NCBI RefSeq assembly: GCF_003286085.1
Contig: NW_020825313.1
Coordinates: 5,084,001 to 5,148,000, forward strand
Source: Drosophila persimilis
Taxonomy: Eukaryota; Arthropoda; Insecta; Diptera; Drosophilidae
Reading direction: 5' to 3'
Length of the DNA: 64,000 nt
Positions 41,721 to 52,708 of the stretch are shown here, piece after piece. The notes under the pieces were generated by a model. That model was not told the origin of the DNA and searched no databases. It saw nothing but the letters and a program-made list of their open reading frames with translations. The position numbers and the translations under genes were made by a program. Every line of letters begins with the position of its first letter. The first letter of the stretch is position 1.

Positions 41721-43102
41721 AGACGAGCGGTCTCTGCAGACAGGGGATGACCACCGGAATTAGTGTTGGGAACCACTGGGAGAGGCTGTGCAGTGCTCTG
41801 AGTAGGAAGTGGGGACCTAGCGTAGAGTTGCGTAGGTGTAGCCCTGCCAGACGAGTCGCTCGTTATATACTGCCAGGAGTTACCGGAACGAGCGCTATGG
41901 AAGGCTGCGTAAGGGTGTTTAACCACCTGAGCAGGAGTTGGGAAATGCAGCAGTGTATGGTGTCTTTGACCACACTGCGTGCAGTTCCTTTTACTGGTAC
42001 ATTTTGAAAGTCCATGGGAACGGCTCAGACAGTTGAGGCCTGATCCTTGCCTGATCGACGATGGCTTTCCTTGCAAAGCAGTCCTTGGACAGAAGGTCCG
42101 GGCAATGCCGAAGCAGTTCGGGCAGCGATTGTGTTCGGCAACAGCAGTCTTGGCGTGGAAACTGTTGCCCTTGTATGTTACGTTGCCAACTGACTTCTTC
42201 GGGTGCCTTTGGTTGACAGGCTGCGGCACAGGTGTCCCCGTCGTGGAGTGGGCTCGATTTTCGAACACATCGATGCTGACGAGACGGTCGTTGAGAAATG
42301 ATTGCAGCTGAGAAAATGTGGAAGATGATGAGCCATCCAATGCTGAACATCTAGATTCTTGAAAGCATTGATAAAAACCGTCGCAACATTAAGCATATGT
42401 TTTATATCAGCAGACTGCTCCTTTGTCAACTGTGGCAAGTCATACCGTTCATATGGTACATAAACTGCAGCCGTTTGTTGTCGTATCGCTTGAGGACGAG
42501 ACTCCAAGCTGCTGCATAGCTATTTCCCGCAAGCGCCATCTGCTGAATATCTTCGTCGCGATCTGAGGAAAGAGCTTGCTTCAGAAAATGAAACCTTTGA
42601 ACATCGGACAGTTTCTGGTTGTTATGGATGAGTTGAACAAATGCATCGTGAACTGCCGGCCAATCCACAAACTTGCCTGTAAATGTCGGTACAGGTCGCT
42701 TGGGCAATTGCACTGATGATACAGATGGATTTGCTGGCTCTGGATTCTGCTGTACCGGTGGTGCTCTTGGACATTCATTTTCGTAGGCCTCTGATATGAT
42801 GCTGAATGCCGTTGTATAGTCTTCATCAAAGCGAAAGGCCACTTCGCTGGACACATAACTATGCGTACTTGGACATCGAAGTATTAGTAAACGTTGGTGA
42901 TTTTGCTCAAATTCACCTAAGAAACGTTGCAAAGTTTGTAAGCGCGTTTGAAAATAAGCTTTGTTTTCCGATCTGCGCCATTCTTTCTGAAATTACGCAC
43001 CGTTTGATTAACCCTCGCAATGAGATTTGTCTGAATAACACTGAGATTGTCGATCTCCACCTGAGGACCGGCTTCGAGGTCGTGGGACTCGGCTGTTGAC
43101 AT
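41717..43102 (-). pseudogene. BEL/Pao gag (left copy)
   Basis: The start is the minus-strand ATG near 43,102 (MSTAESHDLEAGPQVEIDNL). The N-terminal helical domain continues QTVRNFRKNGADRKTK, then after a shift near 42,915 FLGEFEQNHQRL, KRPVPTFTGKFVDWPAVHDA (BEL Gag core), FHFLKQALSSDRDEDIQQMA and YAAAWSLVLKRYDNKRLQFM. Later frames hold YDLPQLTKEQSADIKHML and two zinc knuckles (NRCPNCFG near 42,120; CTQCGQRHHTLLHF near 41,960). Frameshifts near 42,915, 42,430 and 42,300 make it non-functional. Confidence 0.87.
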
Positions 43103-43646
43103 GTTGCTGTTATATGTGTATGTACCTTTCTCACCCTTAGTTGCAATCTCTTTGACCTTGTACAAATACACACAACGAAACACTTACTCTGGTACTCGGG
43201 AGTGGTACTCTTTGCTTAAAGCGTAGCTTAAGAGAACCTGCGAGTCGTTGTTGGTGTTGTCCGAGCGGAGAGCAGAAACTTTACTGATGTGAGCGTTGAG
43301 TTGAGGCCTTGTGTCGAGCGATGATGTGCAGCAACAGAACGATCGTTGTCTTCTTGGTCTCTGCTTTGCACGAGAGAGAGGCTGCTGTCTAACCGTCGGC
43401 TTGCGTTGCCCTTTGTGTGCTGCAATAAGGCTACTGTCTAGGCGCAGAGCTATCGTCCGATCTTCTTTGTTCCTGCTTCGTGCGAGAGATAGCGGCCGCT
43501 GGATAAACCGTTGGTTTGCGTTGTGCTTGCCGTTTACAGTTGCAGCCGGTAAAATAAGATTTTATCTGTACATTTAACTGAACGCGGAACGAGGTAGAAT
43601 CATATGCGAATAGTAGGAATTAAACGCGGTTCCCCTCATGGGCCAC
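43103..43646 (-). other. BEL leader/LTR-like region in palindrome spacer
   Basis: No coding capacity is apparent. On the minus strand two related blocks with CTCTCTCTCGTGC / CTATCTCTCGCACGAAGCAG and AACGCAA..CGACGG / AACGCAAACCAACGG repeat about every 100 bp (43,350-43,530). It precedes the gag start and is likely leader or U5. The last 45 bp (43,602-43,646) match nothing else here. Confidence 0.55.
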
Positions 43647-43649
43647 CAA

Positions 43650-44566
43650 AATGTACCAGTAAAAGGAACTGCACGCAGTGTGGTCAAAGACACTATACAC
43701 TGCTGCATTTCCCAACTCCTGCTCAGGTGGCTAAACACCCTCACGCAGCCTTCCATAGCGCTCGTTCCGGTAACTCCTGGCAGTATATAACGAGCGACTC
43801 GTCTAGCACGGCTACACCTACGCAACTCTACGCTAGGACCCCACTTCCTACTTAGAGAACTGCACAGCCTCTCCCAGTGGTTCCCAACACTAGTTCCGGT
43901 GGTCATCCACAGTCTGCAGAGACCGACTCGTCTGTGAGAACCCACTCTGCGCAACTAGTCTCCGCTACGGCAACACATCACGGACCCAGCATTATCCTTC
44001 TGGCCACTGCCCCGGTCACAATCCACAACCCGCACACTGGCCAATCAGCTGTGGTACGTGCGTTAGTGGATTCAGGCTCGGAAGGAACCCTCATTACAGA
44101 GCACAAAGTGCAGGCTCTTAACCTCAAGCGGCATCCAATTTCGGCAGAAATTGCTGGAGTTGGGACCACCTCCAAGAACAGGTGTACCTACACTACAGAA
44201 TTTTCATTAAGTTCTTGTACTTCACAGTTTTGTACTACCATTGATACTGCGTTTATACTTAAAACGCTTACATCGCAATTACCGTCACAATCCATCAAAT
44301 TGCAGCAATGTCCGCATTTGAACGGAATAGAACTCGCCGATCCCAGGTTCTACAAATCACAACGTATTGATCTTCTGTTGGGAGCGGACGTAATCCCACA
44401 GATCCTGCTTTCAGATATCCGCAGAGGAAAGGAGAATCAACAAATTGCACAGCACACCCAGCTTGGCTGGATAGTCTTTGGTCGAGCCACTTCCACACGC
44501 TCACACGCTGTCACCATTAGATGTCACCACAACAGGCTAGAGAATCTCGTCCAGAAATTCTTCTAA
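43650..44566 (+). pseudogene. BEL/Pao gag end and protease (right copy)
   Basis: Begins in the zinc-knuckle region (CTSKRNCTQCGQRHYTLLHF at about 43,652-43,712), has a stop at about 43,853, then a 229-codon frame 43,877-44,566 with ALVDSGSEGTLITEHKVQAL and the connector HTQLGWIVFGRATS. 5'-truncated at the palindrome's inner end. Confidence 0.88.
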
Positions 44567-44689
44567 ATGGAGCATCTCGGTTCTGCAAAACAGCTCACAC
44601 CAGAAGAGCGATGGTGCGAAGAGCATTTTAAACGAACTCACATCCGTCACCACTTAAGCGTTTGTTTGACCCTTCGCAGGTGCTAGGCA

Positions 44690-45092
44690 AGTCACGTCAA
44701 ATCGCAATTAATCGATTCCAAACGCTTCAACGAAGATTCCAACGGCAGCCGGAGCTGCAAGCCAAATATTCGGAGGTCACTTTGAGGACTTTCAACTAGG
44801 CCAGGTGACCAAAGTAACAACCAAGGAGCAGCAGCATTGCATCATTAGCAAGGAGAATGGAATCGAGTCCACATGTTGCACCTTGCCTCATCACGCAGTA
44901 TTCAAGGAGGAAAGTGTCACTACTAAGGTTAGAGTAGTATATGACGCCTCCTGTAAAACGACAAACGGAAAGTCGCTCAATGACGTCCTATGCACCGGAC
45001 CAGCGCTCCAAAACGATCTAGCCGGCGTGGTCCTGAATTGGCGTTTCCATCTTTTTGCTTTTGCTGTCGACATTCAGAAGATATATGCATAG
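44690..45092 (+). pseudogene. BEL/Pao reverse transcriptase start (right copy)
   Basis: Mirror of 40,562-40,960, with LPHHAVFKEESVTTKVRVVY and AVDIQKIY followed by the same deletion joint at about 45,088. The shared joint shows the deletion predates the inverted duplication. Confidence 0.9.
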
Positions 45093-46437
45093 ATGCATTG
45101 ACATGAATGCAGAGGATTCGCAATATCAAAATATCTCTTGGCATGACGAACACAACAAGGCACTATCGGGCACACACAAACTGTGTCAATTATCTCCATT
45201 TCTAGATGACCAACAAATTCTACGAGTCAGAGGTCGACTGCGAAATGCAATGCACCTTCCAATAAGCCAGCTACAACCAATGATCATTCCCAATCATCAT
45301 CATTTTACCGATCGTGCGTAATGCCCTTCGTCTCGCACTCCACGGCGGCACCGAATTAACGCTGGCCACTATCCGACACAAGTTCTGGATAGTCAACGGA
45401 AAACAAACTGTCAAACGCATTCTTCGACAATGCGTCCGATGTTTTCGTCACCGACCGAACCAGCAGCACAATTGATGGCCGATCTTCCCCTACATAGAGT
45501 CAATCCGCCAACTCGTGCATTCATCGCCACTGGAGTGGACTCTACAGGCGCGTTCGAAATTCAAGCATCCAGATTCCGTGGACACACAAACTACAAGGCG
45601 TATATCGCAGTTTTCATCTGTTTTGCTACAAAGGCAATTCATCTGGAAGCGGTCACGGGCTCAACCACCGAGCACTTTCTCATGGCTCTACAACGTTTCA
45701 TCGCGCGTCGGGGCTACTGTCAACACATGTATAGCGTCTGCGGCACGAACTTCATTGGTGCCGACCGGGCTCTTCAAACCTGGCAAATACATTTGAAACG
45801 AGAGCTACCCACAACTGTAATATCTGCTTTAGCGGCCCGAAACGTCCAATGGCATTTTAATCCACCGCATAGTCCTAATTTCGGAGGCCTTTGGGAGGCA
45901 AATGTAAAGTCTGTCAAAACACATCTCTATCGAGCCTTTTCAGGATATAAAATGACCTACGAACAACTTGCTACCATGCTAACACAAATTGAAGCCTGTT
46001 TAAATTCCAGGCCATTATGTCCACTAAGCGCTGAGCCGGAGGACCTAGCTGTCCTCACCCCGGCACATTTTCTTATTGGAGATTCATTATTAGCTCCGCC
46101 GGATGTAACGACAAGGGATGTTCCACTCACAGTCCAATTTCTGGAAGGACAGAAAATGATCCGGCAATTTTGGAAGCGTTGGAGTTCGGATTGGCTATCA
46201 CATCTTCAAGCCCGTCCAAAGTGGCGATATGAAACCGACAATCTACAAGTCAGCGATCTAGTAATTGTCAAGGATGACCGACTGCCACCCAACGAGTGGA
46301 AACTGGGAAGGATAATAGAAGTTCACCCTGGAGCTGACGGTTTAGTCAGAGTCGCAACCGTGAAAACAGCATTAGGCATATACAAACGATCGGTCTCTAA
46401 ACTATGTCGGCTACCGTTGCCACAGACCTCAGAATAA
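45093..46437 (+). pseudogene. BEL/Pao integrase (right copy)
   Basis: Keeps the zinc-binding Cys pair (LRQCVRCFRHRP near 45,430) that the left copy lost. A 5 bp deletion near 45,314 shifts the N-terminal part. The frame from 45,430 to 46,437 covers core and C-terminus: first Asp present (GVDSTGAFEIQ), second replaced (YSVCGTNFIG), Glu present (GGLWEANVKS). The C-terminal DLVIVKDDRLPPNEWKLGRI segment is what recurs in Array B. Not active, given the lost Asp. Confidence 0.9.
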
Positions 46438-46910
46438 TCCTAACACCGTTGCTAGCTTCTTTCGACCATATATGTACCATAACGAACACTTTATTTATTC
46501 ATAGAGCATTCACATGTGACATCCTTTGGTTTCTAATACTGGTCCCAGTATTGGGGACGGCATGGACGGTTTTCTAAGGGTTAAACTGCAAAAGAGAGTG
46601 AGAGCTCTCTAACTGCGATTGCCCACTCGGAAAACTGCTTCGTTTCATGCTAGGGCGGCGTAACCTCGTCTCCGATCACCAAGAACATTCTTCGTTTGCG
46701 TGTCGACGAAATCCCAGCGACAATCAAGCAGTTGCAGCCGGCCGCGCTTAAACCCGTATTACCCATTAAAGTTTAAGTTGATTGAAGTCCAAATGAATAA
46801 ATCTCAAATTTTCTACATAGTATAGTACATTATTAAACGCAAAGATTCCCCAGAGCATTTTCTGCTCAACATTGAAATCTCGTATCGAGGATCTTACAAC
46901 ATTTTTGGTG
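46438..46910 (+). mobile_element. BEL 3' LTR (right copy)
   Basis: About 465 bp after the integrase stop, ending near CTTACAACA followed by TTTTTGGTGG, which looks like an LTR end and the start of a BEL-type primer site. TTTATTTATTCATAGAGC lies near 46,490. Boundaries are inferred. Confidence 0.6.
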
Positions 46911-47900
46911 GGGTTTTCTTAGCCTATTTCTTATTTTAATTGGGGAAAATAAGGATTCATTGTTGTCTTGGTTATAATAATAATAAAAGTAGTAATAAAA
47001 TGAGATAATCATTATAATGAAATGAGATAATAAGCCCCCCGGGGCGGTCCCTTCAGGGGATGGTGTTGTGGTCAGGTTTTGTGGAGGCTTATGCCTTCAC
47101 ACTCCCTTCCTACTTCGGGGTGGGGCGCGGTGAAATGCGCACCAAATTTCCGCTGATGGATACGCGGAAGCGTTGGCCGTCGTGGTGCTCTAGGCTGCGG
47201 ATCCGGCCGCGCCGCGTTTTCCAGAGCACTGGCGCATTCCAGCAGGCTTTGCGGGATGCGGCGGTCAGCCGTGCTTACCCGCCAGGCGACTGGGGCGATT
47301 GGCCATGCCTGTTCTTTGGCCTGGATCCTGCATCGCCTCCACTGTGATGATCCCAGACGGGTTGTTTCGCGACGTGCTCGGATGGACGGTGTCGTTGAGC
47401 CATGCCCAGGTCATGGTTGTCGCCCGGCGGGGCGACGGTGGGCCTTCGGGGCGGGCCCGACGTCGGGATGGCCTAGGCGGCCTGGGTGGTCGTGGTATCG
47501 CTCCAGTTGATGGGCCATGCTGCGTGGTGTTGCCCGGTTCTGCTTGCGGGGTCGGGAGTGGTGTCTTGCTTGTGTTTGGCTGGTCGTGGACCGTGGTTGC
47601 CTTGAGCTGGGCGGCGACGCACCCCTAGGATGCCCCTCCATGCCATCCTCTGCCTCTAGAGGCTGTGCGTCGCTCGTCCTTGGGTTGTCCAAGTCGGATC
47701 TGATGGGGGGAAGAAACCTTGTTTGGTTAGAACCTGACCTGTGCCACTGGTGTGCCCTGAGCCCTGGGTTTCCCTGATCGGTGCGTTTTCTAGTTTCTGG
47801 CTATTTCTTACTCCAATCCCTTAAGGGGAGTTAAGCTATCTTACTGCGTGTGTACGCGGTCACCTCTTGTGGGGCGAGGACATTATGGCAGCGCACTACC
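46911..47900 (-). other. 3' region of reversed gypsy element (Array B unit 1)
   Basis: An AT-rich stretch (46,911-47,030) with AATAATAATAAAAG runs, a GCCCCCCGGGGC palindrome at 47,033-47,044, and GC-rich DNA to about 47,900. Minus-strand reading would place it after the gypsy integrase, so it may be 3' untranslated region, an extra ORF or an LTR. Open stretches exist on both strands but none shows a family motif. Confidence 0.55.
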
Positions 47901-47911
47901 ATAAGTGGCCC

Positions 47912-49083
47912 TCATGAACTCGCGGTTTTCCTGGTGCTGGGGTCGTCATCATCGTTGTCTTCTTCGTCTTCGCTGGTGAGGGGGTGCTCGTTGTCGTCGC
48001 TGGTGAGGGTGTGCTCGTGGTAGGCCTTGAGGTCGCCTAGTCCGGCCGTTCGTCGTTGTCTTCCAGGCTGCTTCTGGAGTCGTGCTATGGTGGGTGGAAT
48101 AAAATTAATTACTTTGTAAGGCCCCTCATATTTGGGAGACAGTTTGGCAGCGAAGTTGTCCGCCGCTTTGGACAGGTGATGTTGGCGTAGCATCACGAGC
48201 GTCCCGATCGTGGGTATCCATTCGCGTCGACGTAGGTTGTAGGTCCTGCTCTGCGTCCGTGATGCCTGCTGGGTATTTTCCTGTACGATGGCGAAGATTT
48301 CCTTGAGTCGCTTGGCCTTGTCGGTCGGGATCTCTGTCACTTCGCCTAGTCCTGGGGTCGCCTCTTCGTACAAGGCTCCAGGCAATCGAGATTCCCGGCC
48401 GAGTACGATGAATGCTGGGCTGAAGCCTGTGGTGTCCGATGTGCTGCTGTTGATGGCTAGGCTGAGTTCGGGCAGCAGCTCGTCCCATGTCTCCATCGAT
48501 GTACTGGGCGATCATGGTTTTGATCGTCCTGTTGGCTCGTTCCGTGGGGTTTTGTTGTGAGGTATGGGGCACCGTATACTCCAATTCCATGCCTGCTAGT
48601 TTGCAAAACTTTCGGAAAGAGCGAATTGTGAATTGGGTCCCGTTGTCGCATGCGAATTTCCGTGGGGTTCCGAAGCGGCTCAGGATCCGTTCCCGGAAAG
48701 CGGTCTCCAGTAGTGCCGTGGTGGCCTTGCGGAGGGGGACCAACTCCACCCACTTGCTGAAGGCGTCGAAGAACACAAGCAACATAGTATTGCCGTGTTT
48801 GGATGGGGGCAATGGTCCAATGAAGTCGGCGCAGACGATGTCCAATGGTTCTTGGGCTTGGCGGGTGTGCATCTTCCCTCCTGGTTTGGTTTGACTAACC
48901 TTGTACTGCTGGCACTTGGCGCACTGCCGGATATATCGGGCGATATCTCGGTGCATTCCGGGCCAGTAGTACCTCTGGGCTATTCGTGTCGCTGTCTTCC
49001 TGATCCCGAGGTGTCTTGCTGTCGGATGGTCGTGGCACTCTTCTAGCATGCGTCGGCGGTGGTCCCTGTTGACACATAGTTTC
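47912..49083 (-). pseudogene. gypsy integrase, nearly complete (Array B unit 1)
   Basis: The minus-strand frame 49,049-48,126 holds the zinc-binding HPTARHLG..CAKCQQYK module, all three catalytic residues (VCADFIGPLP, CDNGTQF, NPTERANR), then shifts frame near 48,490 to the C-terminal frame 48,496-47,912 (LLPELSLAINSSTSD, RTYNLRRREW, GPYKVINFIPPTIARL, acidic tail). A small indel at the join disables it. Similar in type to the integrase at 26.9-27.8 kb. Family likely Osvaldo/Ulysses-like; no name assigned. Confidence 0.9.
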
Positions 49084-49368
49084 TATTTGATAGGGTCTTC
49101 TTCGCTGGTTCTGCTGCTGGCTCGTTTGTATATTTGGTCGCTCTCGATGAAGAGCTCCGGATGCCCTTCCGGCTGTTCCTGGATCCGCTTGCGGAGCCTC
49201 TGCAGCCAGGGGCAGGGGTCCCGGTCCTCGTCCACTCGCTGCAGGGTTTCTACTGGCTGTCGTGAGAGGGCATCAGCCACAACGTTCTGGCTTCCTCGAC
49301 GGTAGTGGATGTCAAACCGATATTGCTGGAGCTCCAAGGCCCAGCGGGCGATGCGTCCCGTTGGACGG
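49083..49368 (-). pseudogene. gypsy RNase H end (Array B unit 1)
   Basis: ELQQYRFDIHYRRGSQNVVA near 49,335-49,276 and ADALSRQPVE are the end of RNase H before integrase; HPELFIESDQIYKRA leads to the integrase. A TAG near 49,085 separates it. The rest of pol is cut off at 49,368. Confidence 0.88.
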
Positions 49369-50040
49369 CAATCTACAAGTCAGCGATCTAGTAATTGTCA
49401 AGGATGACCGACTGCCACCCAACGAGTGGAAACTGGGAAGGATAATAGAAGTTCACCCTGGAGCTGACGGTTTAGTCAGAGTCGCAACCGTGAAAACAGC
49501 ATTAGGCATATACAAACGATCGGTCTCTAAACTATGTCGGCTACCGTTGCCACAGACCTCAGAATAATCCTAACACCGTTGCTAGCTTCTTTCGACCATA
49601 TATGTACCATAACGAACACTTTATTTATTCATAGAGCATTCACATGTGACATCCTTTGGTTTCTAATACTGGTCCCAGTATTGGGGACGGCATGGACGGT
49701 ATTCTAAGGGTTAAACTGCAAAAGAGAGTGAGAGCTCTCTAACTGCGATTGCCCACTCGGAAAACTGCTTCGTTTCATGCTAGGGCGGCGTAACCTCGTC
49801 TCCGATCACCAAGAACATTCTTCGTTTGCGTGTCGACGAAATCCCAGCGACAATCAAGCAGTTGCAGCCGGCCGCGCTTAAACCCGTATTACCCATTAAA
49901 GTTTAAGTTGATTGAAGTCCAAATGAATAAATCTCAAATTTTCTACATAGTATAGTACATTATTAAACGCAAAGATTCCCCAGAGCATTTTCTGCTCAAC
50001 ATTGAAATCTCGTATCGAGGATCTTACAACATTTTTGGTG
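49369..50040 (+). pseudogene. BEL integrase tail and LTR (Array B unit 2)
   Basis: LQVSDLVIVKDDRLPPNEW to the stop at 49,567, then the LTR copy to about 50,040. It has the right arm's ALGIY, not the left arm's ASGIY, and lacks the 28 bp unique to the left arm. Confidence 0.9.
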
Positions 50041-51030
50041 GGGTTTTCTTAGCCTATTTCTTATTTTAATTGGGGAAAATAAGGATTCATTGTTGTCTTG
50101 GTTATAATAATAATAAAAGTAGTAATAAAATGAGATAATCATTATAATGAAATGAGATAATAAGCCCCCCGGGGCGGTCCCTTCAGGGGATGGTGTTGTG
50201 GTCAGGTTTTGTGGAGGCTTATGCCTTCACACTCCCTTCCTACTTCGGGGTGGGGCGCGGTGAAATGCGCACCAAATTTCCGCTGATGGATACGCGGAAG
50301 CGTTGGCCGTCGTGGTGCTCTAGGCTGCGGATCCGGCCGCGCCGCGTTTTCCAGAGCACTGGCGCATTCCAGCAGGCTTTGCGGGATGCGGCGGTCAGCC
50401 GTGCTTACCCGCCAGGCGACTGGGGCGATTGGCCATGCCTGTTCTTTGGCCTGGATCCTGCATCGCCTCCACTGTGATGATCCCAGACGGGTTGTTTCGC
50501 GACGTGCTCGGATGGACGGTGTCGTTGAGCCATGCCCAGGTCATGGTTGTCGCCCGGCGGGGCGACGGTGGGCCTTCGGGGCGGGCCCGACGTCGGGATG
50601 GCCTAGGCGGCCTGGGTGGTCGTGGTATCGCTCCAGTTGATGGGCCATGCTGCGTGGTGTTGCCCGGTTCTGCTTGCGGGGTCGGGAGTGGTGTCTTGCT
50701 TGTGTTTGGCTGGTCGTGGACCGTGGTTGCCTTGAGCTGGGCGGCGACGCACCCCTAGGATGCCCCTCCATGCCATCCTCTGCCTCTAGAGGCTGTGCGT
50801 CGCTCGTCCTTGGGTTGTCCAAGTCGGATCTGATGGGGGGAAGAAACCTTGTTTGGTTAGAACCTGACCTGTGCCACTGGTGTGCCCTGAGCCCTGGGTT
50901 TCCCTGATCGGTGCGTTTTCTAGTTTCTGGCTATTTCTTACTCCAATCCCTTAAGGGGAGTTAAGCTATCTTACTGCGTGTGTACGCGGTCACCTCTTGT
51001 GGGGCGAGGACATTATGGCAGCGCACTACC
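50041..51030 (-). other. 3' region of reversed gypsy element (Array B unit 2)
   Basis: Copy of 46,911-47,900, including the GCCCCCCGGGGC palindrome at 50,163-50,174. Confidence 0.55.
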
Positions 51031-51041
51031 ATAAGTGGCCC

Positions 51042-52036
51042 TCATGAACTCGCGGTTTTCCTGGTGCTGGGGTCGTCATCATCGTTGTCTTCTTCGTCTT
51101 CGCTGGTGAGGGGGTGCTCGTTGTCGTCGCTGGTGAGGGTGTGCTCGTGGTAGGCCTTGAGGTCGCCTAGTCCGGCCGTTCGTCGTTGTCTTCCAGGCTG
51201 CTTCTGGAGTCGTGCTATGGTGGGTGGAATAAAATTAATTACTTTGTAAGGCCCCTCATATTTGGGAGACAGTTTGGCAGCGAAGTTGTCCGCCGCTTTG
51301 GACAGGTGATGTTGGCGTAGCGAATTTCCGTGGGGTTCCGAAGCGGCTCAGGATCCGTTCCCGGAAAGCGGTCTCCAGTAGTGCCGTGGTGGCCTTGCGG
51401 AGGGGGACCAACTCCACCCACTTGCTGAAGGCGTCGAAGAACACAAGCAACATAGTATTGCCGTGTTTGGATGGGGGCAATGGTCCAATGAAGTCGGCGC
51501 AGACGATGTCCAATGGTTCTTGGGCTTGGCGGGTGTGCATCTTCCCTCCTGGTTTGGTTTGACTAACCTTGTACTGCTGGCACTTGGCGCACTGCCGGAT
51601 ATATCGGGCGATATCTCGGTGCATTCCGGGCCAGTAGTACCTCTGGGCTATTCGTGTCGCTGTCTTCCTGATCCCGAGGTGTCTTGCTGTCGGATGGTCG
51701 TGGCACTCTTCTAGCATGCGTCGGCGGTGGTCCCTGTTGACACATAGTTTCTATTTGATAGGGTCTTCTTCGCTGGTTCTGCTGCTGGCTCGTTTGTATA
51801 TTTGGTCGCTCTCGATGAAGAGCTCCGGATGCCCTTCCGGCTGTTCCTGGATCCGCTTGCGGAGCCTCTGCAGCCAGGGGCAGGGGTCCCGGTCCTCGTC
51901 CACTCGCTGCAGGGTTTCTACTGGCTGTCGTGAGAGGGCATCAGCCACAACGTTCTGGCTTCCTCGACGGTAGTGGATGTCAAACCGATATTGCTGGAGC
52001 TCCAAGGCCCAGCGGGCGATGCGTCCCGTTGGACGG
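51042..52036 (-). pseudogene. gypsy integrase and RNase H end, deleted (Array B unit 2)
   Basis: As 47,912-49,368, but the 462 bp deletion removes the second catalytic Asp, the Glu and much of the C-terminal half, fusing FGTPRKFA to the LSKAADNFAAK-type end out of frame. The zinc module and first Asp remain (51,717-51,470); the RNase H end lies at 52,005-51,751. Confidence 0.9.
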
Positions 52037-52708
52037 CAATCTACAAGTCAGCGATCTAGTAATTGTCAAGGATGACCGACTGCCACCCAACGAGTGGAAA
52101 CTGGGAAGGATAATAGAAGTTCACCCTGGAGCTGACGGTTTAGTCAGAGTCGCAACCGTGAAAACAGCATTAGGCATATACAAACGATCGGTCTCTAAAC
52201 TATGTCGGCTACCGTTGCCACAGACCTCAGAATAATCCTAACACCGTTGCTAGCTTCTTTCGACCATATATGTACCATAACGAACACTTTATTTATTCAT
52301 AGAGCATTCACATGTGACATCCTTTGGTTTCTAATACTGGTCCCAGTATTGGGGACGGCATGGACGGTTTTCTAAGGGTTAAACTGCAAAAGAGAGTGAG
52401 AGCTCTCTAACTGCGATTGCCCACTCGGAAAACTGCTTCGTTTCATGCTAGGGCGGCGTAACCTCGTCTCCGATCACCAAGAACATTCTTCGTTTGCGTG
52501 TCGACGAAATCCCAGCGACAATCAAGCAGTTGCAGCCGGCCGCGCTTAAACCCGTATTACCCATTAAAGTTTAAGTTGATTGAAGTCCAAATGAATAAAT
52601 CTCAAATTTTCTACATAGTATAGTACATTATTAAACGCAAAGATTCCCCAGAGCATTTTCTGCTCAACATTGAAATCTCGTATCGAGGATCTTACAACAT
52701 TTTTGGTG
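52037..52708 (+). pseudogene. BEL integrase tail and LTR (Array B unit 3)
   Basis: Third copy of the integrase C-terminal segment (stop at 52,235) followed by the LTR. Right-arm type. Confidence 0.9.

Larger units (their letters stand above)
38761..42006. repeat. left arm of an 8.1 kb palindrome
   Basis: This 3,246 bp stretch is the reverse complement of 43,647-46,890 apart from scattered substitutions and a few indels: 28 bp present only here (38,881-38,908), 31 bp missing here at about 40,256, and 5 bp missing in the right arm near 45,314. The inner boundary is at CAAAATGTACC; the outer boundary is at CCTCGATACGAG. Confidence 0.95.
38761..43600 (-). mobile_element. BEL/Pao element in left arm and spacer, internally deleted
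   Basis: The minus strand gives leader (43,600-43,103), gag, protease, RT start, integrase and 3' LTR in order. It is the longer of the two copies in the palindrome; the right-arm copy lacks the leader and most of gag. The central RT and RNase H are deleted. No TSD can be seen because both ends are involved in rearrangements. Confidence 0.88.
43647..46890. repeat. right arm of an 8.1 kb palindrome
   Basis: Reverse complement of 38,761-42,006. The two arms are separated by a 1,640 bp spacer (42,007-43,646). The outer end of this arm is also the seed of Array B. Confidence 0.95.
46239..49368. repeat. Array B unit 1 (3,130 bp)
   Basis: Begins CAATCTACAAGTCAGCG in BEL integrase, runs through the BEL LTR, a GC-rich 3' region and a reversed gypsy integrase/RNase H, and ends where CGTTGGACGG is joined to the next CAATCTACAAG. 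Confidence 0.95.
49369..52036. repeat. Array B unit 2 (2,668 bp, with 462 bp deletion)
   Basis: Almost identical to unit 1, e.g. one substitution in the LTR near 49,700, but lacks the 462 bp equivalent to 48,191-48,652, joined at GGCGTAG/CGAATTTCC (51,320/51,321). Confidence 0.95.

Noticed and set aside
47060-47777. GC-rich open frames that might be a transferred bacterial gene
   Set aside because: They recur exactly in Array B unit 2, sit behind a gypsy integrase, overlap open frames on the other strand and show no bacterial gene features.
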